Source of the DNA: Urechis unicinctus
Lineage: Eukaryota; Annelida; Polychaeta; Xenopneusta; Urechidae
Direction: 5' to 3'
DNA: 64,000 bases
Assembly: GCA_034190875.2 (NCBI GenBank)
Contig: CM067358.1
Location: 57,055,613-57,119,612, forward strand
The translations under genes were made by a program, and so were the position numbers. This document shows positions 35,905 to 47,937 of this stretch, in pieces; the stretch's first letter is position 1; every line of letters begins with the position of its first letter. The notes below the pieces were generated by a model that was given only the letters and a program-made list of their open reading frames with translations, was not told where the DNA came from and searched no databases.

Positions 35905-38900
35905 GGTTACATGTGACGTGCAGCAGACACCTCACTCTGTGTTGGCAACAAACATTCAAGCTAATGTAAGTATATTGTTTAAAAGATCACCAAGATAAAT
36001 AGCACCAAATCAAACATTCAAAAGCATCATCAAAAGTTTCTATTGAACAGGTCACAGTGGCCTTCCATGGAGGAATCAACTGGTGGGGTTTGGTTGGTAG
36101 GAATATTGGAGAACTGCAAGCAATAGATCACAGCGAGCGACACTGAGGATAATTTGGGATGGAAAACAAACTGAAAGTGGTAAATGGAATAAATGCAAAT
36201 TAGAGTGATTCAGTGCCACAATGCTATTTGTACTTATTTTCAACTCCATCAAAATGATATTCATAGTTTACTCCCATTCAAAATGTGGCCGTTTGACGAT
36301 AACTCATGTAGCAAGGATCAGTTGTTTTGAAAAAAATGCTTTTGCCAGATTTGCATGAAGAGGTGTGGATTTTTGTAGATTGGGTGGCTTGTCTACTTTC
36401 AATGTTGCTATATAGTTTTAAAAACAGGACCGTGGGAAGTTAATCTGATTTACATTTGATAGTGATTCAACAAAACTACATCCAGCTTGACTTAGGAAGT
36501 AGATTTTCTGCATAATTGAAGTAAAATGCAAGACACCTATCAGGACTGTTTTCAAAAAAAGTAGCGCAATTTGATGTTATCAGCATTCAAAAATGTCTAC
36601 CAAAAAGCCTGTGTTCAGATTGAGGGCTGACCTTTACTTTCACAGCAGGCCTACAACCGGAAGCTAATAATATGTGTGGAAAGTGAAAGTGGATATTTCA
36701 AACCTACAACTGTTAGAGTTGTCTGACCTGGCCAACAACATCAAAGGCTATTGTGGCTGTTTGAAATAAACTGTGCATGCTTCCAGCTACTGCCTTGTTG
36801 TAAAGACAAACATCACTGGTGATTCTAAGCGCAAATTGTTTTATACCATCATGAAACGATGAAACAAAATAACCTGCTAGGTTTAAGATTTTCAAGGTAT
36901 CGGATTTCCGTTCAACATAAATCCATTGCGTTGGATTCAGTCGTGGTAAGACGTCTACGTATACGTACTGAAGTGAAGGGCTATGACACCCCTACCGTCG
37001 AACTAGGTGGACTATTCAAACAATACCGAAAAACTGCAACCCCTGCTTTATATTTTGGGACTTTACAAAGAGTATATAAATTGCCAGTGGCACAAAAGAT
37101 ACGTTCGAAAATATTGGAGACTCTTAAGAACATTCTGAGCAAAACATGCAGATATTTATATCGAAAATTGGAGTGAGCGATAATACAGGAAAATTCGACA
37201 CTCAAAAAATAAGCAATCTTGTCAACATTTCACTATTGAAAATGATCTGACGTTAAAGATAATAATTCAAACATGCACAATAACCATCCTTCGCAGTTCG
37301 CTCACAGCAAATAAAGAAAGTCCCAAAATCACATCAACCCTTCCAGACTTCTTTGTGAGGGTTGATTCATTCATGACGATAAGTATGGAAGCCCATTTCG
37401 GCTGATATTTATGTAAAAATGTACAGAGGATAAAAAAACACTTCGTTGTCGGTTGTAACGATTGATGGCTACCAGTGGGCATACAACAGTATATGCATTT
37501 GGGGCGGGGTGAATAATTGCAGGTGGGGCAGTAGGGCGTGAAGTCTTCATTGAAGACTGTACATTTTTTCCATATGCACGAGAGGGCCAGGCGGAATTTC
37601 ACGGGTGCAATTAAGGAGGTCGATGGGTAGTGGATTTAGCGCATTAATTTCAAAGATCACATGACATAAATTTCACCAACACACAAGAATACGAAATGTT
37701 TAATTATTTCTAAAAAATTTTACTTGATGAATATGGGCCAATACGATTTCATAATAATTCTATTTGTCTTTAAAATGCCACATTTGTATACATTGCAAGG
37801 GGCCCTTGTGACCAAGCTAAAGTGAGAAAAAGGGACCGATCATTTACCAAATCTCTGGCAAATAGACCCATTGAGGGACTGATTAAGCGAAAAGTGACCC
37901 ATTTTACGAGTCCAGGTTCATTATTAAGGTGTTTTTTTTACCCCTGTACTTTTCTAGTTGCTAAATTGACTCGATTGTGTTGGGGACCGCAAGCCTCTTT
38001 GATTTTTCATCAATGTTTAAAGACAACAAATCCATGAAACCTCTAGAATCCTTAATCCATCAACCTTCTTTAAGCAATACTTTCGAAGGATACTGAATAT
38101 TGACCTGAATATATATCATACATTAGTAGAGCTGAAGATAACTGCAATTCTGAGTTATGAATTGTTACTCTTGTGCAATAATATGATATTGCGCAGTCCT
38201 TTGAAATATGGGTTACTTGTAACAAGCGGTTAGTATTGTTAACGGAAAGAGAACAAAGGAAACACTACACTGGCGCATATTCACCATGGTGCCTGGAACA
38301 TTTTATTAGATTCGATTTCTTTTCACATTCTTCAATGCTCAAATGTCGGGCTGCATTTAATCCCATTCTCGACAATCCTCTTAGCCCCCGCGACGGCAGG
38401 TTTCGAAGAGATTACCCCCAAACTCCAGGTGATACAGTAGAAGCCAAAAATCAGAGAGGACACCTATAATAACTTAACAACTCAAAACATGTGTCACTCA
38501 TTAAACATCGATATAAAACTTATCTAACATTCATAATTTTGCACATAATACAGTCGGCTTCATATTTATTTATACATTAGTAATCCAAGAAAACAATCTC
38601 TCATATTGATGTAGAATACTTAATTAATGACTTACGACGAATAATAGCTTCAAGGAATTTATTGAAACAATTCAGTCGAACATCATATCCTTGGTAAAAT
38701 AAAATATGTCGATTATTCGTTGCTACATGGAACTCATCAACACAATCATTGTAAGATATAGATATATGTAAACTAATGGACTTTTAAAGAATATCATCCA
38801 TTGTAAGTCTTTGGTAAACATTTTACGTATCCAGTTCATATACCAGCCCATCATATTTCCCCTGAGGTAAGAGAATCGCTGACATTAGTTGTTTGGTCGG

Positions 38901-39784
38901 AACAGTAGTTTTTACTGTACATATTCACCCCTGACAAAAGGAGAGTCTATTTGAAGCTTTGGCATTTATCAAAGACATTTACTTCATATAACGTGCCAAT
39001 AACTGCTCCGTTTTTCCCCTACTGACACACACCATGCGCTGAATGATTGACACGCACGCGCTCATTTTAATCAAAACCAATCAGTGATATGCTTTATGGA
39101 AGATCTGCTCGGTATTCGTCCTTGGGGAACCACAAATTGTCCGGGTGTTCATTAGCAGAGGTTAATTGGAAACATTCTACCGTTATCAAGCAAGACCATG
39201 TTATATATTCTCATCAATTGATGGCTTAAAAATTTTTGTTGCGGTGATCGTACAGCGGATTCTGGTAAATCTGTAGGAGGAGATTTAAGTATCTTTGTCA
39301 ACACAGTGTGGTCCATAAATTCAACCGCGAGGCAGCATATATGCACTCTACATTTCGGGGTGCTTGTGGTGACCAACAGACCGTTTTATTTACCGCGTGA
39401 GAATCCTTGTATTATCTTTGTATGTGTATATTTACCAAACGAGTATCACAAGGGCTAGCTGGAACAAATGTATGACATTATATCGAATACAGAACAGCAT
39501 ATACCAGAGACTGCTACCATTCTCTTGGGTGATACATGTGGCGTAACTTTCAGGCTTCCACGCTAAAAACAATCCAACAAAACCAGGAAGAATTCTCTCT
39601 TAAAACAGTGCTACTGCAATAACACCAACGCGTAGAACAAACGTTACCGGAGATCTCCTCTCGGAAAATCTAATCCCGACTCAATAGTGTTACTATCCAC
39701 ATATTACTGAAAATTCAAAGTAAACAGACTGTTAAGAAATCTAGCCCCTGGACAGCGATGTAGAAGATACAATCAAAGGATGCT
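35905..39784. other. intergenic region upstream of the zinc-finger gene
   Basis: AT-rich. It should contain the promoter of the zinc-finger gene near its right-hand neighbour sequence, but no element could be identified. The open frames at 36,859-37,176 (+, 105 codons) and 37,267-37,602 (-, 111 codons) have no recognisable similarity. Confidence 0.45.
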
Positions 39785-41180
39785 TTGAATGTATCTATAG
39801 GGATATTTTCTTCTGGGGCAATTGACGAGGCCATCGGTTTTATATGCCACATGCATTGTAAACTTTTAGTAGCTTCAAAGTGTATAAAATCATATGCTAA
39901 CAACAAACCTTGGATACCTAAAGATTTAAGAGACAAATTATATAAGAAAACAATCTCAAATCCCCGGTAGATAGAACAACTCTACGGTGACATCAAACAA
40001 GCAAACGTGAATACAAATCTATGCTAGAGCGCAAATCGCGCGCAAGATGCGTGGTTCGATCTAGCCGCGCACGACGGTAATATAAATATATCAAAGTCAA
40101 TAAGACGTCGTGCACGGCTAGGTTCGATCTGAACAAAATCACTTGGTACAAAGCAAAAGCAATGGACTTAATCGTGCACGCTATGATGCAGATATTCTCA
40201 GTCTGCCGAGGATCTGAATGACATTGCATGAAGCCCACACATCATACCTCCTCAAACGCTCAAAATATTTACGGAACAACTTGCATCTGTCTGCTCGACG
40301 CTTTTTACCAGGCGCACGCAACGCATACTCCAACCATATGGGAAACGGCCAAAGTTATTCCGGTTCTCAAGAAACCCAACCCCGGTGAATTCAATGATTA
40401 TGTTATAGACCCATAGCCTTACCTTCCGTCCCCTTCAAATGCATAGAAAGGATTGTGCTCAAACAGCTACTGGCGCTAATAGAGTTGGACAGTAATCAAA
40501 TCGCCTATAGAAAAAAACCCAGTAAATATCTGTGTTTAACATTGGTTCACCTCAAGGTTGTGTGATGTCTGCTGTTCTGTTCATACGTTATACTAACAAT
40601 CTCTTTGTTGAACAGGATTTGCTCACCTTAAAATATGCTGGTGACAATGTCATTATAGGTCTTATATCAATAGATGACCAGCAGGACTTATATTAATAAG
40701 GTGGAGAGTGCTACTTCAATGAACATTATTGACTTCTGAATGTCAAAAGACCAAAGATTTGTGAGAAAGTAAGAAATTTTACATCCAACTAAGTATTAAA
40801 AGGTCAAATGTTTAATTTGTTCACTCCCAGAAATATCTACGTACCATCATAGATGACCAACTCTCTTGGTCTCTGAACACAGACGAGATCTACAGTAAAT
40901 GTTAACCACGTCTATATTTCTTACGCCTTGTAAAATAGTTTGGTGTTGATAATATTCTTCTTCTTTTATATTCCGTTTTTCAACATGTGATAACTTGCAA
41001 TGTTATCGTCTGGTGGTCAAGTACAAGTTAGGGCAACTAATGTATTTTGAACAAATCAGAATGAGCAGGGAAGCTGGTTAATTGGGCAGTGAAGATATTT
41101 GTAGTTTTGATATGCTGTATGAAGTTATATCGTAAAAAGTAGTTTCTATTATGTCTGGTGCGGATAATCCTGTTACTAAT
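39785..41180 (+). pseudogene. decayed non-LTR retrotransposon (LINE)
   Basis: Frameshifted fragments follow the order of a Jockey/CR1/Rex1-like ORF2. The endonuclease-RT linker reads NNKPWIPKDLRDKLYKKT (39,900-39,956). RT pieces follow: IWETAKVIPVLKKPNPGEF (40,338-40,394), then PFKCIERIVLKQLL (40,433-40,474). Motif B is GSPQGCVMSAVLF (40,544-40,582), and KYAGDN stands where the catalytic YADD should be. Fragments resembling LGTIIDDQLSWSL follow near 40,850. Part of the RT between 40,510 and 40,540 is missing. A 59-bp element has inserted at 40,062. Multiple stops and frameshifts show it is dead. The clade is inferred from remembered motifs. Confidence 0.85.
40062..40120. mobile_element. 59-bp inverted-repeat micro-element, copy 2
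   Basis: Begins TAGCCGCGCACGACG and ends CGTCGTGCACGGCTA, with one mismatch between arms. It is flanked by perfect 9-bp direct repeats GGTTCGATC (40,053-40,061 and 40,121-40,129). Removing it plus one duplicate makes the host LINE frame continuous here (DAWFDLNKITW), which fixes the boundaries. Sister copy at 16,876-16,928. Confidence 0.88.
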
Positions 41181-41525
41181 TCTATAATGCCGAACAAATA
41201 GATACCAACATAGTTTTGTCCAATACTATGTTAATGTCATTAATAATGTCCAACGTTCTATTGTCTATGTCAAATATCTCGTTTTACAGCCACAGGTCGA
41301 TTTTTGTTTCCAGACTGTAAAACAAATTTATCCAACGGGCAAATAAATTACCTTATCTTATTTAGAGGCAATAATTGAGAAATTGTTGTACAACATGGTC
41401 TCGGTTTGACTAAAAATATCGATAATAGCGTTAATTTGGGTATTTCTAAGTGAATCTGTCCCTGAAGCACATGATAGGCCGGAGAAGCAATGTTCTTTAT
41501 ATCTGCGAACAGTAATTGGTACCGG

Positions 41526-41718
41526 TGTACCGATTTCAAATTACCCTCCATTCACATTACCCCCCGGTAACCTGAAATCGCATTCAGATTACCGGGGGGT
41601 AATCTGAATGCGATTTCAGGTTACCCCCGGGGGTAACTTGAATGACGATTTCATATTACCCCCGTCGATTCCAGATTACCGGGGGGTAGGATGAAATCAA
41701 CTTCAGATTACCCCCCAT
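41526..41718. repeat. left terminal inverted repeat with nested palindromes
   Basis: Reiterates GGGGTAA-YYTGAA-(n)-ATTTCA modules. 41,566-41,593 and 41,598-41,625 are perfect 28-bp inverted arms around a 4-bp GGGG spacer. Confidence 0.85.
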
Positions 41719-42422
41719 GTGATACTTTAATGATTCACATTCATTTACATGTTGCCAGTAATCAATTGACATACTTAATATAATGTCATAAAAAGTACAT
41801 TTAATCAAACAAAGAATATGGACGAATGATAAAATTCAACAGATTTGGTGAAAATTGATGAAAATTTCACGTGAAGTTGTAGTACAACATTTATGTGATT
41901 GGGACTATATTGGGGAATGGCGTATATGCGATCCAATTATTTAACTGCAGTATTTGTTAAGTTTAGAGTTAGACTATTTTTGTTGGCTATTTTGTATCTC
42001 ATCATCAACTTATTTATATACTTTTTTTCATAGCATAGTCAAAATAATTCGCCCACACTGATTATTCTATACATCTGTGTAGATTTGATATCGAATTCAG
42101 AACAATGTGTTTAGAACAACGATCAAAAGGATACCAAGATATCTCCTGCGCAGAGATTTTACGCAGTGGCTTCCACTTCAAAGGTCCTGCGGGGACGCGT
42201 CTTACTGGCACGACACCAACACGCGTATTAGCCGCGCGAAAGCTGATCACAAAAGACGTAACCTCAATAACGCACAGTTAGCGAAGTGGCTTCCACATCA
42301 AACGAGTTTTACGCGGAGAGTCGACGAAATGGCTTCCGAGCCAAACGCTGTCAGCGCGTGCATGACGTTAACATCGGGATATATATCACGATTTCCATGT
42401 ATCATGATCATCATCAGTCACA

Positions 42423-43797
42423 ATGAGTGAAGTTAAACAGTCTCGAGATAACATAGAATCAATCTTTGAATATGTCGTCAATAACAAGTATCCCTCTGGG
42501 TTATCCAAGAATGAAAAAGCCAACTTAAGAAGACTATCCAAGCAGTACTTTGCACGTGCTGGAAAGCTTTACTACCGTCACAAAGCAGAGAGGGCAACTA
42601 ATGAGTACAAAGAACTGTTAGTCATTCGTGACCATAACGAGCAACAAACTATCATGAAAAGCGTTCATATGGGAACAGGAGAGAGTGATACTGCACACAG
42701 CCTGGGCAGTCACCTTGGCATTAACAAGACAAGGTCAAAAATTCTAGAGAGGTGGTACTGTGATCGCTGCCAAAAGGTGAATCCAGTCAGGAAGGTGAAT
42801 GTTGGGGAGCTGCATCCCGTGCCTGTTCCAAATGAAGTTATGGTTCAGATTGGGGTCGACATCACCAATTTGCCCACTACAGAAGATGGATATCGTTGCA
42901 TTGTGGTTGCAATGGATTATTTTTCCAAATGGTCAGAGGCTCGAGCTAAAAGACCACACAGCAGAAAGTGTTGCTAAGTTTCTTTTTGAAGACATAATTT
43001 GTCGACATGGTTGTGTAAAAATCCAGATAAATGATCAAGGGAGAGAATTTGTGAACAAGGTGTCTGCAGAGCTCCATCGATTAACCGGAACAGAGCAGCA
43101 TGTCACAAGTGCGTATCATCCACAATCTAATGGTCTTGTTGAGCGTCAGAATAGGACCATCAAAGATTCTCTGATAAAGTCTCTTGAGGACCGGTCTAAA
43201 TGGGTGGATTGCCTTCCAGCAGTGATTTTTGCATATAGAACGTCTAAACACTCCTCAACAAAGATGACACCATTTCAAGTCATGTACAGCAGACAAGCTG
43301 TACTGCCAATTGAAATCAGCCAAGATTCCCGAAGACAGGATAATGTTGAGAATGAATTGGCAAACACAATCGACGTAATGTTAGCAATAAGGGAGCGTAT
43401 GCTATCAAAGGTGTCTGCAAACATAAAGGCAGCACAGTCAGTCCAGAAGGACCAGTACAACAAGAGACATCAACAACAGGAATTTAAAGTTGGCGACAAG
43501 GTTCTGGTGAAGAATTTGGTGAGGGAAGACCGAAAGGGTGGGCGATTCTGTGAACGTCGCACAGGTCCGTATACTGTGTCAGAAGTTTGTGGGAAGAACA
43601 CATACCGGGTGTCCAACCAAAAAAATGTGCTAAAGAGGAAAGTAAATTCCATCAACCTCACCTGGTACATTGAGCAGTCTGCATCAACGCACGAGCAAAG
43701 CACCCAGGATCGTCCATCAAAACGCCCCCGACTTGGTCTCAGCGCACCGAACCCTGATGTGTTTTTTTTTCGAACGCCGTGTCACCTGACTGCATAA
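42423..43797 (+). pseudogene. transposon integrase (DD35E), frameshifted
   Basis: Starts MSEVKQSRDNIESIFEY and enters an HHCC-like region that is shortened: GSHLGINKTRSK then WYCDRCQKVNPV, with the usual stretch between the His pair and the Cys pair reduced. The catalytic triad is visible: Asp in AMDYFSKW (codon 42,915-42,917), Asp in INDQGREF (43,033-43,035) and Glu in GLVERQNR (43,141-43,143), with exactly 35 residues between the last two. A one-base frameshift near 42,950 separates the first Asp from the other two. The GPY/F module reads RRTGPYTV. A run of ten T (about 43,761-43,770) near the 3' end probably marks another frameshift. Most similar in memory to Ginger1/KRBA2-like integrases, not to an LTR retrotransposon: no RT or LTRs are present. 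Confidence 0.85.
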
Positions 43798-43819
43798 CCG
43801 TGATTCCTGTGTGCGAGGA

Positions 43820-44257
43820 ATGGCAAAGGAACCAATGCAAACTACTACAGTTAGATTGCGAACGTGCAACAAAAGTGGTTCACGGCATTGGGAGACTAAG
43901 AACCGCCAGGCTGATGGAAACTGCCTCTTCAGAAGCTTCAGTCAGGTGCTGACAGGAACACAAAAAAGCCACGGACTTCTGAGAACAATAGTTGTTTCGT
44001 ATATTCTTGACAACCCAAATTTGTTTCAGGGGACGTGTCCTAGTGTGAAAGATCACATCACGGCAACAAAGATGGGTGAATTAGGGTCCTGGGGCACAGA
44101 GGTAGAGATTTTTGCAATGGCGACAATGTTGAACACTCGGATTTATGTGTTCACCAAATGTGGACGTGACAACAAATGGCTCTCATACGATCCGCTGAAG
44201 AGCAATGGAAAAGACATTCATGCTCATGAAGCAATCATGATTTCAAATTTGTCTTAG
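43820..44257 (+). pseudogene. OTU-type cysteine protease domain of the transposon, truncated
   Basis: RQADGNCLFRSFSQVLTG carries the OTU catalytic Asp/Cys motif (DGNC). TEVEIFAMATMLNTRIYVF follows, the central OTU helix and strand. The frame ends at TAG (44,255-44,257) just after ISNLS. The next in-frame codons read HFEP, where OTU domains have the catalytic His, so a nonsense change removes it. Upstream, a different frame (about 43,775-43,905, CEEWQRNQCKLLQL) looks like the real linker from the integrase, implying frameshifts on both sides. It probably once deubiquitinated or processed a transposon or host protein (inference). Confidence 0.8.
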
Positions 44258-44409
44258 CATTTTGAGCCTGCGATATTAATTTGATTAATTTAAATTGAAA
44301 AATGTTGTACAATGTGGTTGTGAGCTAAATAAACTGCATTTGTTTTTCAAAAGAAATAAGACTTTTATTTCGCGGGGATTTTAATGATAGCATTAGCAGA
44401 GATGATTTT

Positions 44410-44538
44410 AGGGATGGGGGTAATCTGAATTGGGGGGTAATCTGAAATCGATTTCAGACTACCCCCGGGGGTAATCTGAAATCGATTTCAAGTTACCGGG
44501 GGGTAACTTGAATGGGGGGGTAACTTGAATTGTTTACA
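44410..44538. repeat. right terminal inverted repeat of the Ginger-like element
   Basis: Inverted counterpart of the left terminus, with GGGGGTAATCTGAAATCGAT repeated and CAAGTTACCGGGGGGTAACTTG forming a local palindrome. Ends TTTACA (reverse complement TGTAAA). Confidence 0.85.
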
Positions 44539-47500
44539 GCGGGGTTGGAGCATAAAAAACACATCAATTGTATCTAACATTATGATGGGAACGTCACAAC
44601 GTATCTCTATGTTGGATGGGAGTAAATACAACAACGTTATGACTCTTTTCATTCAAGTACTGTAGGCAGTACAGGAAAGGAAGCGTAAATAACCATGCCC
44701 AGGTTTACTTGCGCCGTCGTGGACTGCAAGGCCGATGTTCGCAAGAAAACACCCGTGGATGACAGTAAAGTTTCCGTCAGTTGTATTGCTGACGTGACAA
44801 CTATATAGACTGTGTAATTGCAATTGGCAGACATCAAAATAATCAAAGCGACAAGCCGTGCGACATGTCTCTTCATCAGGCGGTATTGCTGGATTAGACA
44901 TTGCATTGGTATTGAATACAGCCACTGCAAACATCATGGCCACAACATGTTTTCAACCACCATCACCTCTGCAAAAAAATATGAGAAAATGAATAACAAA
45001 CTTTTAATCTCTCTTCCACCAAACGACAACGCCACATAAAACAAATCACAAAGTAAATATTGTACCAGCAAGTCTTCATAGGTATTAATACATATCAATG
45101 AGATGTGTGACATATCTGTATTTTACTTTCTTTAGTTAAATATTCTAATTATACAGAATAAGAATAACCCTGTGCACTAACATCCATACTAATTCTACGA
45201 GCTCAGTTTTCTCGAGCAAGGGATTCCCCTATATTTGAGGAAAGTTTTCAGCTGGGGTACTTTCCACTAAGTGATGACATGGTGTAGCAACAGTCACGCA
45301 CGCTAACTTTGAAATTATATCGGGTGAATACTGATGTTCTTGCAGAATACTCTCTAGACTACTGGAGATGAATGCAGTTGGCAACATTTTTTATCACTAT
45401 TTTATGATAATCTCTGTGTTTGAGAACTGTAAATGTAAAGTAAGTATGACCCAGCCCACACAACATGGGAGAGAGAACCGCTCGATTTAATAAAATGACG
45501 CAGGCATACCACGCGTGTCAATAATGAGGTCATAAGTGACGCAGCTGTTAAGAGTTCCAGCGAGGTTCATACACGAGCAATTCTTTGCTCCTCGCCTCAA
45601 GACAAAATGACATATAACGTGATGCGACTGTTAAAAGTAAATGACGAGACAGGGTGTCGCGTTCTTCCGGCTGCTGCGTCATCTTCTTCAAGGTTGCTCC
45701 CCAACTAACAACTCATTTATTTCTCTATCAGGGCGGGGAAGGCCTGTTGAGAGCACCACTAAAAACTGGGGCTCAACTGGTGTTAAAAATTCAATTAAAC
45801 GTTACAATATCAAGTTGCGAAGAGTTAATGTGATAGAAAATCTAAAGTTTATCTTTGTAAATATCTCTTTCAGCTGCACCGATTTATAACAACCACATCA
45901 TCTGTAAAGTGATTATCCATTGAAGCAGCCTTTTCCCATCAAATCCACGTTTACGACATTCAGAAGGACCAATTATAGCGAGCGGCACATACACACAGCG
46001 TCTTGTCGTGATATTCACGCGCGTCGAATATTTACATGCATAAACACCTAAGCGTGCGTGATGGTATTGACCGATTTGTAGACAGATATAGAAAACGTTA
46101 TGACATCCAGCATCTGCCGACGAGACAGGAATTATCATGCTTAACCTTCCTCATCCCTTTAACTAAAGTCCAGTTCTTAGAAACTTTTAGCCTGATTTCG
46201 TGCAAAGAAACCCAACCTAAGCAGAAGTAGCGCCGTATCACGTGGAAACATGGGATCGCGTGTTTCGCATTCTTAACAACTACGAGAACAGCATACAAAT
46301 TCGTCTGGGCGAATATGAAACCTTGTTGCTATTGTTTCGTTTGTGCGGTATACATTGGCTAATAGTTGACTGCTATAGAAATGCTACGTATAAAGCAGAC
46401 TCGCGTGAACACCATTATAAAGGCCACTTCTGGTTTTCAATAGACTTCTTAATTTCGACAATGGCGCTCCGCTTTTGTTAATCAACACAAAACCTATGAT
46501 GATTGCATTTTGATGTAATCAATATTTGTCTTCAAAACATGTTATAAGTATGGGTGTGGCCAAGCGATGATAGGAATAGTGATGTATGAATTGGTCTGTG
46601 GTAGAAGGCCTGGTCACCTCAATGAGGGATGAGCGCGAATATACTCCTGCTGTTTATGCCCCACAGACAACAAGCAATGCATACCCTGTTGTTTGTAAAG
46701 ATACAGTCACGTATTATGTTGGTCTAGAGTAAACACTTCATTCCCTGGGATGAAGCATCTGCTGTAGCATCCACCTCATCCATTCGGCTGATGACATGGC
46801 TATTTGCATGATGCAGTATCTGCCTGTCGTTGGTCTTTATAACTCCGCTCTGGTGTCCCGATCATAGAAAGATGTCATTGCAGGGGAGATGGAGGCGACC
46901 AGTATAATTGATATGCACCGTATGATGGTCATCCGGGCTTTAGAGACACAGTGACGCATGCGCATAGGTGGACAGCTGAGGTGAGATAACATGCATCAAG
47001 CTCGGCAATTTATATGCTGTGAATAATATGTTGATGAATTGTTATAAAAAGTTGTTCTACATATTTTCGTTCTATCGTACTGTTAGTCGCTAAAGATTTG
47101 TGACCAAAACGTTTTGAAGCGCTAAAAATAACTATTTATTTCCATAAATCAAGCATACTTTGGCGTAAAGATATTACGAAAGATGCCAGTCGTCTCCTCA
47201 ATGTCAAAATCGATAATTAGACAAACAAACATTGCCTGATCACTGACATGGTGTGACAGATACCGGCACCGATTCCGCTGCGACCGCTACATGCAGATAA
47301 GGCCAAAACGTTCTAGATAGGTTACTGCCATGCGTCAGCGATGCGCCCAAGAGGGGATCAGAACGCATGTAATACGCCTCTGGTACGCTTCGAATGGGGG
47401 CGGTAAAATTGTTTAATGCGTCCGCGAGGCGTCCACCGTGAGTCCGCACGGCGTCTACCGTAAGTCCACTTTAAGTCCTAGGAGCGTTTGTAATGCGTCC

Positions 47501-47930
47501 TCTGTGATTCCAATGTATCCTCCATGAGTTAGCTTTGAGTTTCCCCGTGAAACCAGCTTAAGACCAATGCGTTCTCGAGGCGAATGCGAGGCGTCTTTAA
47601 TCAAAGGCATCCGCCGTGCGTCCAACAGTTCAAAATTACCGCATCGCGGACGCCTCTGATTGCAGAACGCATGGTGGTGGCCGTGTTCAAAGAGAACACG
47701 ATGCGTCCATCGTGAGTCCCCAGGCGTCCCTGCGTTCCATTTTTTTTCTTGGGTCGACGTACGGCGAACGCCTAGTCCAGAACGAAAACACGATGCGACC
47801 TTTATATAAGTCTCCCACCGCAAAAGTTTTGCCTGATACAATGATTGATTGTCATTCCAAGCATACCACTTCATGAATAATTGCCTAAAGCCATGGGTTG
47901 TGTTGCAACTGAGGCACAATACAAGAGGAT
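44539..47930. other. modular repeat region, unit 1
   Basis: Non-coding as far as I can see. 44,539-44,650 continues the repeat interrupted by the Ginger-like element. 45,440-45,900 is module B (contains CTCCTCGCCTCAAG and TATAACGTGATGCGACTGT), repeated at 51,560-52,080 and 53,430-53,870. 46,650-46,770 (TTGGTCTAGA, GATGAAGCATCTGC) recurs at 50,290-50,395. 47,240-47,790 is rich in GCGTCC motifs. 47,800-47,910 recurs in diverged form at 49,450-49,560 and 51,340-51,470. Confidence 0.6.
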
Positions 47931-47937
47931 AGCGACT

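Larger units (their letters stand above)
41526..44538 (+). mobile_element. Ginger-like DNA transposon (integrase + OTU), decayed
   Basis: About 3.0 kb bounded by inverted termini that both begin TGTA. After position 15 they match over some 40 bp (left CCATTCACATTACCCCCCGG, right, reverse-complemented, CCATTCAAGTTACCCCCCGG). Flanking 4-bp sequences CCGG and GCGG fit a mutated 4-bp target duplication. The paralogous repeat at 53.0-53.3 kb lacks the element and reads CAGG there. Inside are a retroviral/Gypsy-type integrase and an OTU cysteine protease. Integrase-bearing cut-and-paste elements with a 4-bp duplication and accessory OTU domains are known as Ginger1. The coding region is broken several times, so it cannot be autonomous. 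Confidence 0.8.

Noticed and set aside
36859-37176. 105-codon + strand ORF
   Set aside because: No recognised domain, no splice or promoter context; composition like its surroundings.
37267-37602. 111-codon minus-strand ORF with CPTC and CIYCC motifs
   Set aside because: Cys pairs do not form a known zinc-binding spacing and there is no connection to the neighbouring zinc-finger gene in frame or splice sites.
40053-40130. GGTTCGATCT strings resembling a tRNA B box
   Set aside because: They are the target duplications around the 59-bp element; no A box or cloverleaf could be drawn.
42423-43797. LTR retrotransposon or retroviral origin for the integrase
   Set aside because: No LTRs, gag, protease or reverse transcriptase found; the element ends are inverted repeats and an OTU domain follows, fitting a Ginger-like DNA transposon.
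44649-44940. Minus-strand ORF with six Cys resembling a small secreted peptide
   Set aside because: It starts without a convincing signal peptide, the acceptor-like TTTTTTTGCAG upstream is followed by stops before the frame, and it lies in repeat-derived DNA.
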